From contig NC_079385.1 of the NCBI RefSeq assembly GCF_021018895.1, positions 541,759 to 605,758 on the forward strand: a stretch of 64,000 nt of DNA, given 5' to 3'. The notes under the pieces are model-generated. The model was not told the DNA's origin. It was given only the letters and a program-made list of their open reading frames with translations, and searched no databases. Every line of letters begins with the position of its first letter. The first letter of the stretch is position 1. Source of the stretch: Seriola aureovittata. Its lineage: Eukaryota; Chordata; Actinopteri; Carangiformes; Carangidae. Positions 1-8,427 of this stretch are shown here, in pieces. The translations under genes were made by a program, and so were the position numbers.

Positions 1-242
1 CTAGCTTGTAGTCCTAGCCCTGCAAAACTTAACCTGTTCTCTTTTCTGCACTCCAGCTACACCCTCCGCCCTGACTCCAGCCTGCATCTCCAGCCAGAGC
101 TCATTCTCCGCCAGCCTGCCCATCTGCCTTAATCTGCCAGCACCAGCCTCCCTGCCATACCATCCCACAATAAACACTCTTGTTACCTGACCTCCGCCTC
201 TGCCTCCTTCCCTGCTCCTGAGTCCATCTACCCGGCCTTGAC
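1..242 (+). repeat. 3-prime part of a gypsy-type LTR
   Basis: The segment is pyrimidine-rich, has a polyadenylation signal (cacaataaacac, about 169-180) and ends in ...cggccttgaca at 242. That is the usual 3-prime end of teleost gypsy-type LTRs, which run TGTCA...TGACA. The 5-prime part is off the left edge. A LINE fragment abuts it directly. The class is inferred from end structure and the AATAAA position. Confidence 0.5.
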
Positions 243-243
243 A

Positions 244-590
244 CATCCAATCCCCCATTCTTAAAGACAAGCTGGAAGGGATGGGGGTGGATCCCTGTTA
301 CATATCTTGGATTGTGGATTACCTTACAAGACGACAACAGTACGTCAGGCTGGGTAACTGTGTCTCATGGACAGTGATGAGCAGCGCTGGGGGCTCCACA
401 GGGGACTGTTCTGGCTCTGTTCCTGTTCACCTTGTATACGGCAGACTTTAAATACAACTGTGAGTCTTGCCACATCCAGAAATACTCGGATGACACAGCT
501 ATTGTGGCGCGTATCAGGAATGGGCGGGAATAGGAGTACAGGGATCTGAAGATGGCCTTCAGTGAATGGAGTGACAAGAATTGACTCTGG
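244..590 (+). mobile_element. CR1/L2-like LINE reverse-transcriptase fragment
   Basis: Conceptual translation gives the start of the RT palm (LKDKLEGMGV), then [24 protein letters not shown] and [12 protein letters not shown] blocks. All are broken by stops and frameshifts. The same RT portion recurs at 52370-52880 (plus) and 39395-39800 (minus), so these are copies of one family. There is no endonuclease domain and no intact ORF; this is a dead fragment. Confidence 0.8.
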
Positions 591-634
591 GGTGTCGTGT
601 GGCGTAGTGGTCTAAGCAGGCTCTGCAATTTTTT

Positions 635-895
635 CAAACTTTAAAACTGGTGAAAGTTGATTGTTTGCGAAAGTGAGTGCCTTGTTCATGGAGTGTTCCT
701 GATTTATGCTGGTCCTGAGGATGTGGTACTGATTTTTGAATGAAGCATTCCTTGCGTGGGAAATTGATGTCAGTCAGTTAGATCAAATTTTAAAAACTGG
801 TGAGAGTTGGTTATTTGCGAATGTGAGTGTCCTCGTTTGTGGAGTGTTCTTAATTTATTCCTTGCATGAGTAATTGATGTCAGCCAGTTAACAAT
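635..895. repeat. Imperfect tandem duplication
   Basis: The block from ttaaaactggtgaaagttg (about 641) to gatgtcagtcagttag (about 780) is repeated at about 788-893. The second copy lacks roughly 40 bp in its middle. The two copies differ at many positions, so the duplication is old. No coding potential is seen. From 895 to 1130 I see only AT-rich sequence with an A-run. Confidence 0.6.
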
Positions 896-1131
896 TTTCA
901 ATAAAATCAAATAGGACAAATGTAACAAAAAATTTAATGGTCACCTTTCTGTTTGCCATCAGCCTTGACTGAGGTTAAATGACAGCATGTAGGTGCTGAA
1001 CAGAGCCTGTTCAATCTCTTAATTTTTTATTTTAATTTTCTTGTGGCATCGCAAAAATAACTAACTGGGGAAAAAAAAAATTACTTAAAACTTTATTAGC
1101 CATTATTATCAGCTTCATTCCGAGAGAGAAC

Positions 1132-1476
1132 TCACAAGCTTAAGGACAAGAGGTTATTTGAAGAGGAAACCGCCCAGCGCAACCACACTACAGCAACACC
1201 ACTGACGACCTTAGGGCACACACATACACCGTAGGGTAGGGAATCTGTGTAGGGACCTCTCCCCGGGCCGACCAGGTGTTCAGGCTCGGTGAAGGCCTCA
1301 TAACTGTTAGGTTTCTTCTGGTTAGGGGTATAATTCCTGATAGGGTTGTTAAGACGGAGGTACAGGGGCAGGTCTGTGGGCTGGCAGGAGTACTCCCCCA
1401 CCAGCGGAGGCTTGACGGAGGCAGAGGTTTTGGTTTTGGTACAAAAAGACCCCTTACAATACTCCCATTTTTCCAA
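1132..1476 (-). CDS. Unidentified open frame, possible exon or relic
   Basis: A 114-codon minus-strand frame sits in a locally GC-rich block of about 1190-1450, unlike its AT-rich surroundings. Its middle reads as real protein: PPLVGEYSCQPTDLPLYLRL, then NNPIRNYTPN, then PSYEAF-like and EPEHLVGPGRGPYTDSLPYG. It is proline/tyrosine rich with short motifs and no domain that I can name. A donor-like TACG|GTGTAT lies near 1225 (minus). The plus-strand ERV pol begins abruptly at about 1443, so this block may be a host exon or transduced segment cut by the ERV junction. Function and gene identity are unknown. Confidence 0.35.
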   Translation of the reverse strand: MEKWEYCKGSFCTKTKTSASVKPPLVGEYSCQPTDLPLYLRLNNPIRNYTPNQKKPNSYEAFTEPEHLVGPGRGPYTDSLPYGVCVCPKVVSGVAVVWLRWAVSSSNNLLSLSL

Positions 1477-2003
1477 TTAAGAAAGCACACTCTAATGATT
1501 ATCGATTAGTGAATGACCTTAGAGCTATCAATTCCATTTTTGATGCTGAGACAATTGTGGTTCCAGACCCCCATACGCTGCTCTCAAACATTCCACCTGA
1601 TCCACACTGGTATACAGTCACTGATTTATGTTCAGCCTTTTTCAGTGTGCCACTACATCCAGACTCACAACACCAGTTTGCATTCACTTATCAAGGACAG
1701 CAATACACATACACACGCCTAGCACAGGGCTATGTAGAAAGCCCATCAATTTTTAACAGAATGCTGGATCAAGATCTGCAACACTTAAACATTCCAAGTA
1801 CTGTAATCCAATATGTGGATGATTTGTTAATTTGTAATCCGAATAAACAACAGTGTGAAAAGGACTCAATTGCAGTGCTAACAACGCTAGCAAAGGAGGA
1901 CATAAAGTCAGCAAAGAGAAACTTAAATTTTGTCAAAAACAAGTTGAATATCTGGGCAGAACACTGTGTGGAAATAAGAATTGAATTGCTCCATCACAGT
2001 TAA
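1443..2003 (+). pseudogene. pol: ERV-A reverse transcriptase fragment
   Basis: The frame begins at the RT fingers (KTPYNTPIFPIKK) and continues through LVNDLRAIN, TDLCSAFFSVPLH and the catalytic QYVDDLLI motif near 1810-1830. It ends at a stop at 2001-2003. A CpG- and indel-damaged continuation follows in other frames. This is the palm domain of a retroviral polymerase. It is not functional because the downstream connection and RNase H lie in different frames. Confidence 0.85.
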
Positions 2004-2159
2004 AAGCTACAGTGGGACAAATGTTTTCTTTTCTGGGGATGGGGGGATTCAGTTGTCCGTGGCTTTGTGACTATGCTATAAACAAAAAAAAACGCCTCTG
2101 CAAGCCCTAATACGGGCAGCAGGACAAACAAACAACTCAGCCAAACTATAGTGGAGAGA

Positions 2160-2854
2160 GGAGGCAGAGGGAGCCTTCCATGCACTAAAAGGAGACCTGC
2201 AATCTGCCCCAGCACTGGACAACCCTGACTATTCCAAGCCATTTTATTTATATGTTGCAGAAAAATCTGGATATGAGAGTGCAGTATTGATGCAAAATAC
2301 ACCTATAGGTAAACAACCATTAGCCTACTACAGCACCAAATTGGATAACATTGAATGGCACACCCTGTTATCAGGGATTGGCAGCAGCAGCCTTTGCTTT
2401 TCAAAAGGCATCAGCGTTGACCATGGGACACAAGGTTGTCTTATACACATCTCACCAATGATATGCATTGCTCACAAGCCAACATTTCCTTCTAACTCAA
2501 GCTAGAAAAACAGGTTATGAAGTTATACTTTCAGCACCTGAACTCACCATCCAAAGATGCAATACAGTGAATCCTGCAACTGGGACGGTGTTGCCTGTGG
2601 ATGGAACACCGCATGACTGTGTCCAAACAACAGACACCTTCATGCAAGCACGTGATGATCTGTATAATCAACCAATCACAGCGAATCTCACATTGTTTGT
2701 GAATGGCTCCTGTTTCAGGGATGCTCCAGGAAACCATACTGGTTACGCCATTTTAAATGAAAGCATTAACTGCTGCATTTGGTGTGTGTCACATGGCACC
2801 CCTGAACACACGTGGAAGCTGTCTCTGCTGTGTTTGACACAATGTTTTCTTTAA
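2160..2854 (+). pseudogene. pol: ERV-A RT connection and RNase H remnant
   Basis: The first piece (about 2180-2370) encodes a connection/tether segment with DNPDYSKPFYLYVAEKSGYE and PLAYYSTKLDNIE. A frameshift near 2370 moves it to another frame. The RNase H start LTLFVNGSCFRDAPGNHTGY appears near 2690-2755. The frame closes at 2852-2854. Metal-binding residues of RNase H are only partly readable. Frames are broken at least twice between RT and this block. Confidence 0.75.
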
Positions 2855-3239
2855 TGCCAAGGGCAATAACTTAGCAAATTAGCAACAACTTAGCAGTTGT
2901 GCCACCTTTTTGCAGCAGTTGGCACAATTACGGGCCAATTGTTGGTAGCTGAAGATTGTGAACCTCGTGAACAACTCTACCTTTTCTAATACAGGCACAG
3001 GAGAGAGCTGATCTGTTTGAGAAGTTGGTGTTGTTGAAAAAGGGGGCTATCAAGGTCACACAAGATGTTCCTCAAAAGGGTTTGTGGAGAAGCTCTCATG
3101 GTCATTTTGTGTTGCCTGTTTCATTGTTGCATTTTGCCATAAGAAATGTGCATGGTTCTGACCATTGCATAAGGGGGACGTTATTAAACGCCTCCTAGCA
3201 GTTTGTGATCACCATTTTTGGCAGCCACAGTTGATAGAA

Positions 3240-3800
3240 CATTGCATGAATATGAAGTGTGTGCACAATATAACAAAAGGAAAGCTTTTTCAGCTCCAAT
3301 TGCACATATTCTGACACCAAATGGTCCCTTTAGGCACCTAATGAAAGATTATGTGGACATGATCCAATGAATATGAAGAATGAGATACATTTTGGTTATG
3401 TTTGATAGATTTAGATGGATTGAAGCAACACCAACAATGCGACCAGACTATAAATCAGTGGCCAAGTGCTGAGAGGTTTTTCCACGGTTTGGTTTGCCAG
3501 ATACTATCAGCTCAGACAATGGACCACATTTTGTAGCACAAGCAATTAAGATAACATTAAAGATGCTAGGGACAAAGCAAAAGTTTGGGTGTGTGTACCA
3601 TCCTCAGTTAAAGGGAGCAGTAGAACGAGCTATTGGCATTTAATATAATAAAATAATGGCAGACAGCGATGTTAAGTTATACTGGACGGAGGCTTTACCA
3701 CTGGCACTAATGTCTACTAAATCACAGACTAACAGACTAACACACTTAACACCTCAAGAGATGTGCACAGGGAGACCAATCTGTGTCATATTTCAGAGGC
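3240..3800 (+). pseudogene. pol: ERV-A integrase remnant
   Basis: In shifting frames one reads an integrase core: FDRFRWIEATPT, then GLPDTISSDNGPHFV (second catalytic Asp, about 3495-3530), then VYHPQLKGAVERA (Glu region, about 3595-3630) and TPQEMCTGRP near 3750-3780. Several in-frame stops, including one just after the ERAIGI region, show it is dead. From 2855 to 3240 I can read only fragmentary pol-like sequence. Confidence 0.75.
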
Positions 3801-3859
3801 CCATATGAGAGTCTTCTGCTTGAACAGTTAGAAAAAGATTCAACCAGAAAGCCCAGGAT

Positions 3860-4114
3860 TTGGAGTTCGGAAAGCAACCTACTGCCTCAGGATACACAGT
3901 TCTAGTCCAAGGAGGACCCGCCACAGGAACCTTTCCACCATTGACACCACCTCCACCAAAGCTTTCAATACTGTACCAGTTGCTCCAAAGTGAGATGCCA
4001 GTCCAACAGCCAGAACCACCACTTCCTACCAAGGAGCCAGAAGAGGAATCCTACTCTCTAACCACCCCCGGATTCCAGGTATATGCTTCTATGGCCATGG
4101 GCAGCACAAACTGA
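3860..4114 (+). pseudogene. Post-integrase ERV-A ORF, proline-rich
   Basis: An 84-codon open frame lies 3-prime of integrase and includes a proline-rich run (TFPPLTPPPPKL). Its position fits the end of pol or the start of env. No signal peptide, cleavage site or transmembrane segment is visible, so I do not call it env. It may be an artefact of decayed sequence. Confidence 0.3.
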
Positions 4115-4260
4115 TTCTGATCAAGAGCCCCAATCACCAGAGGAAACACCCCACAACCTTCCACCAGCACCGCTGTTGGAGAAAACACTGCTGAGATAAC
4201 ACTGCTGAAAATAACACTGCTAATGTTTCTGCACCCAAGGAAGTTGGAGACCCAAACTAA

Positions 4261-4623
4261 GTGGTTGACATGACGCCACAGGAGTTACGACGAATGTTAG
4301 AAGATTGCCCACAAGAAGAAGTTCAGGCACTGCGCCGTATGAAAAGCAACGTGCTGAAGCAGCATTCTACCAAACGGTACCAGATCAGTAAGTGCCAGTG
4401 CTATAACCAGTTTCAATGCCAAGTGAAAGAAATGGCTCTCAACAACAATTTTCTTGCCCACCGCCTGAGAGTCTGTATTGTCCTTGAGTCCTATGAGGAA
4501 TCGGAATACGTCCCAACATTCAGCCACAGTGAACTTCGGATCATGCAATACATCAGTCACTGTGGACTATATAATCTCACAGACTTTCACAATTGTGTGT
4601 GTGAACAACACACCACACTATAA
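4261..4623 (+). pseudogene. Unassigned ERV-A ORF, 120 codons
   Basis: The frame opens at GTG; the first ATG is at 4270 (MTPQELRRMLEDCPQEEVQA). The N-terminal part is charged and likely helical. The rest has six cysteines, including a CQCYNQFQC cluster. I recognise no family. It lies between integrase remnants and the PPT-LTR, so it belongs to the env/accessory region by position. It ends just before the SINE target site. Confidence 0.35.
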
Positions 4624-4642
4624 CAACAGATTAGTGCTCTCT

Positions 4643-4829
4643 TTTTTGAAAAAAATTTTTTGGGCCTTTTATGCCTTTATTGACAGTACAGTAGAGAGAC
4701 AGGAAATGGGGAGGCAGAGAGAGGGGGAATGACATGCAGCAAAGGGCTGTCCGATGTGGGACTCGAAGCGAGGACCTTAGCCTCTGCATATGGGGCGGAT
4801 GCTCACCCAACTGAGCTACTCGACGCCCC
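4643..4829 (-). mobile_element. tRNA-derived SINE with 15-bp TSD
   Basis: On the minus strand the head at 4829 has a pol III box A (TAGCTCAGTTGG) and box B-like GCTTCGAGTCC. A body with CATTCCCCCTCTCTCTGCC follows, and an A/T-rich tail ends near 4643. Both sides carry the same 15-bp direct repeat agattagtgctctct (4628-4642 and 4830-4844), which is the target site duplication. It is a retroposed tRNA-like SINE of a type common in teleosts. It interrupts ERV-A and therefore is younger. Confidence 0.9.
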
Positions 4830-4844
4830 AGATTAGTGCTCTCT

Positions 4845-5205
4845 CAAAGAGTATTATGTTTGAAGAGCACATAAAGAGTATTACGTTTGAAAAGCACATA
4901 CAGAGCACGATGTTTGATGAGCACTTTGTTTGAACTAAGAGTATAGACACTACATACTATGCATGTTTTGAATTTGCACTGGCTATTAAATTTCATTCAC
5001 TTTGGATCCAGAATAATAGTTTGCTGTGATGTGTACGGAGTGAGATCCTGGAGTGTAAACGATTTCAATGGTAATTTCAATTATCCAAATTTGCTTAATG
5101 TGTTTAACTAGAAACAAGGCCTACTGCATAACCCTTAACTACGTCACAATGTGTTGGGTTTTGTTACAAGTAAGAATGATAATACACGATCCATTTGCAA
5201 TCCTT
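4845..5205. other. ERV-A 3-prime internal region, no gene
   Basis: The sequence is AT-rich, with short local repeats of gagcac/gtttga between 4855 and 4935. No ORF resembles a known protein. By position it is decayed ERV-A sequence between the SINE and the Tc1 insertion. Confidence 0.4.
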
Positions 5206-5207
5206 TA

Positions 5208-6827
5208 CAGTGGGTACGGAAAGTATTCAGACCCCTTTAAATTTTTCACTCTTTGTTTCATTGCAGCCATTTGCTAAAATCAAAAAAGTTCATTTTATTT
5301 CTCATTAATGTGCACTCAGCAACCCATCTTGACAAAAAAAAACAGAATTGTAGAAATTTTTGCAAATTTATTAAAAAAAGAAAAACTGAAATATCACATG
5401 TTCATAAGTATTCAGACCCTTTGCTGTGACACTCATATTTAACTCACATGCTGTCCATTTCTTCTGATCCTCCTTGAGATGGTTCTACTCCTTCATTCGA
5501 GTCCAGCTGTGTTTAATTAAACTGATTGGGCTTGATTAGGAAAGGCACACACCTGTCTATATAAGACCTTAGAGCTCACAGTGCATGTCAGAGCAAATGA
5601 GACTCATGGGGTTGAAGGAACTGCCCAAGGAGCTCAGAGACAGAATTGTGGCAAGGCACAGATCTGGCCAAGGTTACAAAATAATTTCTGCAGCACTCAA
5701 GCTTCCTAAGAGCACAGTGGCCTCCATAATCCTTAAATGGAAGAAGTTTGGGACGACCAGAACTCTTCCTAGACCTGGCCGTCCAGCCAAACTGAGAAAT
5801 CGTGGGAGAAGAGCCTTGGTGAGAGAGGTAAAGAAGAACCCAAAGATCACTGTGGCTGAGCTCCAGAGGTGCAGTAGGGAGATGGGAGAAAGTTCCACAA
5901 AGTCAACTATCACTGCAGCCCTCCACCAGTCGGGGCTTTATGGCAGAGTGGCCTGAAGGAAGCCTCTCCTCATTGCAAGACATATGAAAGCCTGCATAGA
6001 GTTTGCCAAAAAACACATGAAGGACTCCCAGACTATGAGAAATAAGATTCTCTGGTCTGATGAGACCAAGATTGAACTTTTTGGCGTTAATTCTAAGCAG
6101 TATGTGTGGAGAAAACAAGGCACTGCTCCTCACCTGCCCAATACAATCCCAATAGTGAAACATGGTGGTTGCAGCATCATGCTATGGGGGTGTTTTTCAG
6201 CTGCAGGGACGGACGACTGGTTGCAATTGAAGGAAAGATGAATGCGGCCAAGTACAGAGATATCCTGGAAGTAAACCTCTTCCAGAGTGCTCAGGACCTC
6301 AGACTGGGCCGAAGGTTCACCTCCAACAAGACAATGACCCTAAGCACACAGCCAAAATAACAAAGGAGTGGCTTCGGAACAATTCTGTGACCATTCTTGA
6401 CTGGCCCAGCCAGAGCCCTGACCTAAACCCAATTGAGCATCTCTGGAGAGACCTGAAAATGGCTGTCCACCAACGTTCACCATCCAACCTGACATCTGCA
6501 AGGAAGAATGGCAGAGGATCCCCAAATCCAGGTGTGAAAAACTTGTTGCATCATTCCCAAGAAGACTCATGGCTGTACTAGCTCAAAAGGGTGCTTCTAC
6601 TCAATACTGAGCAAAGGGTCTGAATACTTATGACCATGTGATATTTCAGTTTTTCTTTTTTAATAAATTTGCAAAGATTCCTACATTTCTGTTTTTTTTC
6701 TCTCAAGATGGGTTGCTGAGTGCACATTAATAAGAAATAAAATGAACTTTTTTGATTTTAGCAAATGGCTGCAATGAAACAAAGACTGAAAAATTTAAAG
6801 GGGTCTGAATACTTTCCGTACCCACTG
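5208..6827 (+). mobile_element. Tc1/mariner transposon, TA target site
   Basis: Terminal inverted repeats begin cagtgggtacggaaagtatt at 5208 and end with its complement at 6827. They extend about 215 bp on each side (to about 5425 and from about 6611). Each end has an inner copy of the aagtattcagaccc motif, an IR/DR-type arrangement. TA dinucleotides flank both ends (5206-5207, 6828-6829). The interior is a broken Tc1 transposase gene. The long TIRs are nearly identical to each other although the gene is dead. Confidence 0.95.
5585..6581 (+). pseudogene. Tc1 transposase, multiply broken
   Basis: The N-terminal paired-like DNA-binding domain is intact (start MSEQMRLMGLKELPKELRDR; helix-turn-helix with SGQGYKIIS and LKLPKSTVASII; GRP-type AT-hook PRPGRPAK). 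A TGA at 5954-5956 replaces the Arg codon usual between GRVA and RKPLL, consistent with CGA-to-TGA decay. The DDE core is split over frames: LWSDETKIELFG (first Asp, about 6050-6090) is readable. The second-Asp block lies out of frame near 6325-6350. [11 protein letters not shown] (Glu, about 6415-6445) is in a third frame. It cannot make active transposase. Confidence 0.9.
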
Positions 6828-6945
6828 TATATGCTTATGTTTGAACCTGTCATTATGTATGGACCATTGTCTTGATTACTGCTATTTGTTGTACCCTTGC
6901 AATGGCTTCACTGGATAATGTGTGAATATGTGACTAGTTGGTCCC

Positions 6946-6957
6946 AAAGGGGGGAAA
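6946..6957 (+). promoter_or_regulatory. ERV-A polypurine tract
   Basis: The 12-nt run aaaggggggaaa is followed immediately by TG at 6958. This matches a retroviral plus-strand primer next to the 3-prime LTR. It shows that the DNA on both sides of the Tc1 insertion is one provirus. Confidence 0.7.
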
Positions 6958-7111
6958 TGTTCACTAAAATATACTATACATTATAAATATGCTGAATGTA
7001 AAACCTTTTATATCTAATGTAACAGCTATATTCACAACTGAGGTTAGATTTGTATGTGAACCAGCCTTTGCTGAAGTAGGATTGTTATAGAATGGAACCT
7101 GGAGGGAATAA

Positions 7112-7145
<34 letters not shown>
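6958..7145 (+). repeat. Start of ERV-A 3-prime LTR, ending in a T-run
   Basis: The LTR begins TGTTCACTAAAATATAC after the PPT. It has a TATA-like element near 6980 and AATAAA at about 7106-7111. A run of 32 T follows at 7114-7145. No TG...CA right boundary or second LTR copy is visible, so the 3-prime limit is unknown. From 7146 to 8300 I see no gene, only AT-rich sequence. Confidence 0.5.
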
Positions 7146-7149
<4 letters not shown>

Positions 7150-8310
7150 GGTCTGAAGGGCCCTAAAAACAATGGTGTTTGAGTAGCAGCTGTAGTGGGT
7201 CTCAGGTTGAGGATGGATAGGGGACACGTGGCACCACTACTGTACCCTGGCATGCCTGGTTTGGGGAAATTCCATGCGGGGCTGACACCCATGGCGTTGA
7301 TAGGTTCGCTTAAGAAAATAGGTGGAGAGCAAATACTAAACAGGTTAGCTACTTTATGTGAGCGTTGTCCCCTTATTGATCAATAATAATCGCAAGTTAC
7401 TTTGAGACAGGCATCAGGTATGTGGCCAAACACATTATAAATATACTTTCCATTTTCCTTTTAGATTGATATTGATGTGCTTTAGGAATTTAACAATATT
7501 TGGCAGGTAGATCTGGTCTGTCTATGCTTCAACTATTTAGCAGCAGCAATGTGCTATTTAGCTAATGTTAGCAGTTTATTTTTTGCTAGTAATTTGGGAA
7601 TCAGTGGAACATGGTCGAGTCGTTGTGTCCCATCCAATGAACTTGAACAGTCCCATAGCACCACCGCAGTTCTAATGTTGTCTTAGAAGTAGTTTGGTAT
7701 ATGAACTGCATTCAGGTGGTGAACGACAACAGTAGGCTAATAAAAAAAAAGAATTAAAATAATAAATGCTATTATCATTATAACACATTATACAATAAGT
7801 AAATTCAGCATTCTGATGCATGGGGATAGAAGCTGAAAAACTCTCTGCACATTCCTTTGAAAGGATGCCATTGAATGAGAAGTGGACAGCATGTGATGAA
7901 ACACAGATCTCTCTTTGGATGATCCCTTTTCCATTAGGAGTCTGTTTTCAAAGTATTCCTTATTTCCAGGCCCCTGCTATGAAAAAGACATGTAACAGAA
8001 ACTGACTATTTCCCCCCAAAATTGAATTGAATATACTATATATACTTTGTGCATGTTCATATTACCATGTTCTGGTATTTGAATAAAATTTCAGCAGTTC
8101 CACCATGCAAAACCTGCCATGTTTTTAGAGAGAATAAATGTGTAAATAAATAAATTAGTTTTTGGAAAATTACTCGAATTGAAAAAAAAAAAAAATCTGG
8201 TTACAAGCAATTCATGTGTAAATTTGAGTATAGAACATCTATAAACAGCAGTGTAACTTTGTGGTTCCCACCAGAACAAGGGTCAACTTCTCTGATCACT
8301 AGCCTAGAAC

Positions 8311-8343
<33 letters not shown>

Positions 8344-8362
8344 ACAAACACAAACACAAACA

Positions 8363-8397
<35 letters not shown>
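8311..8397. repeat. (CA)n microsatellite
   Basis: An interrupted CA array with several AAACA interruptions lies just 30 bp downstream of ttll12 exon 6, inside the adjacent intron. ORFs across it are artefacts. Confidence 0.95.
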
Positions 8398-8403
<6 letters not shown>

Positions 8404-8427
8404 ACACAGCAGCTGTGAGAGTCTTAC

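Larger units (their letters stand above)
1443..7137 (+). mobile_element. 5-prime-truncated endogenous retrovirus (ERV-A)
   Basis: Degraded retroviral pol runs left to right: RT from about 1443, RNase H to about 2850 and integrase to about 3790. Unassigned post-pol ORFs follow. A polypurine tract (aaaggggggaaa, 6946-6957) is followed directly by TG at 6958, as expected for a 3-prime LTR, with a TATA-like tatacattataaata just inside and AATAAA near 7107. A SINE (4643-4829) and a Tc1 element (5208-6827) are inserted within it. No 5-prime LTR, gag or PBS is visible upstream. The RT motif style (YVDD) and integrase suggest a gamma/epsilon-like (class I) ERV; that assignment is inference. Every frame is broken. 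Confidence 0.75.

Noticed and set aside
594..625. tRNA or tRNA-SINE head (gtggcgtagtggtctaagca)
   Set aside because: It resembles a box A only. No box B or acceptor pairing follows.
4748..4829. Functional tRNA gene on the minus strand
   Set aside because: Box A and B are present, but there is no proper cloverleaf; the SINE body, tail and 15-bp TSD explain it.
1..8427. Remaining ttll12 exons (TTL domain)
   Set aside because: I searched the minus strand for the block that follows ILK in the human protein and for later TTL motifs and found none. They probably lie left of the window.
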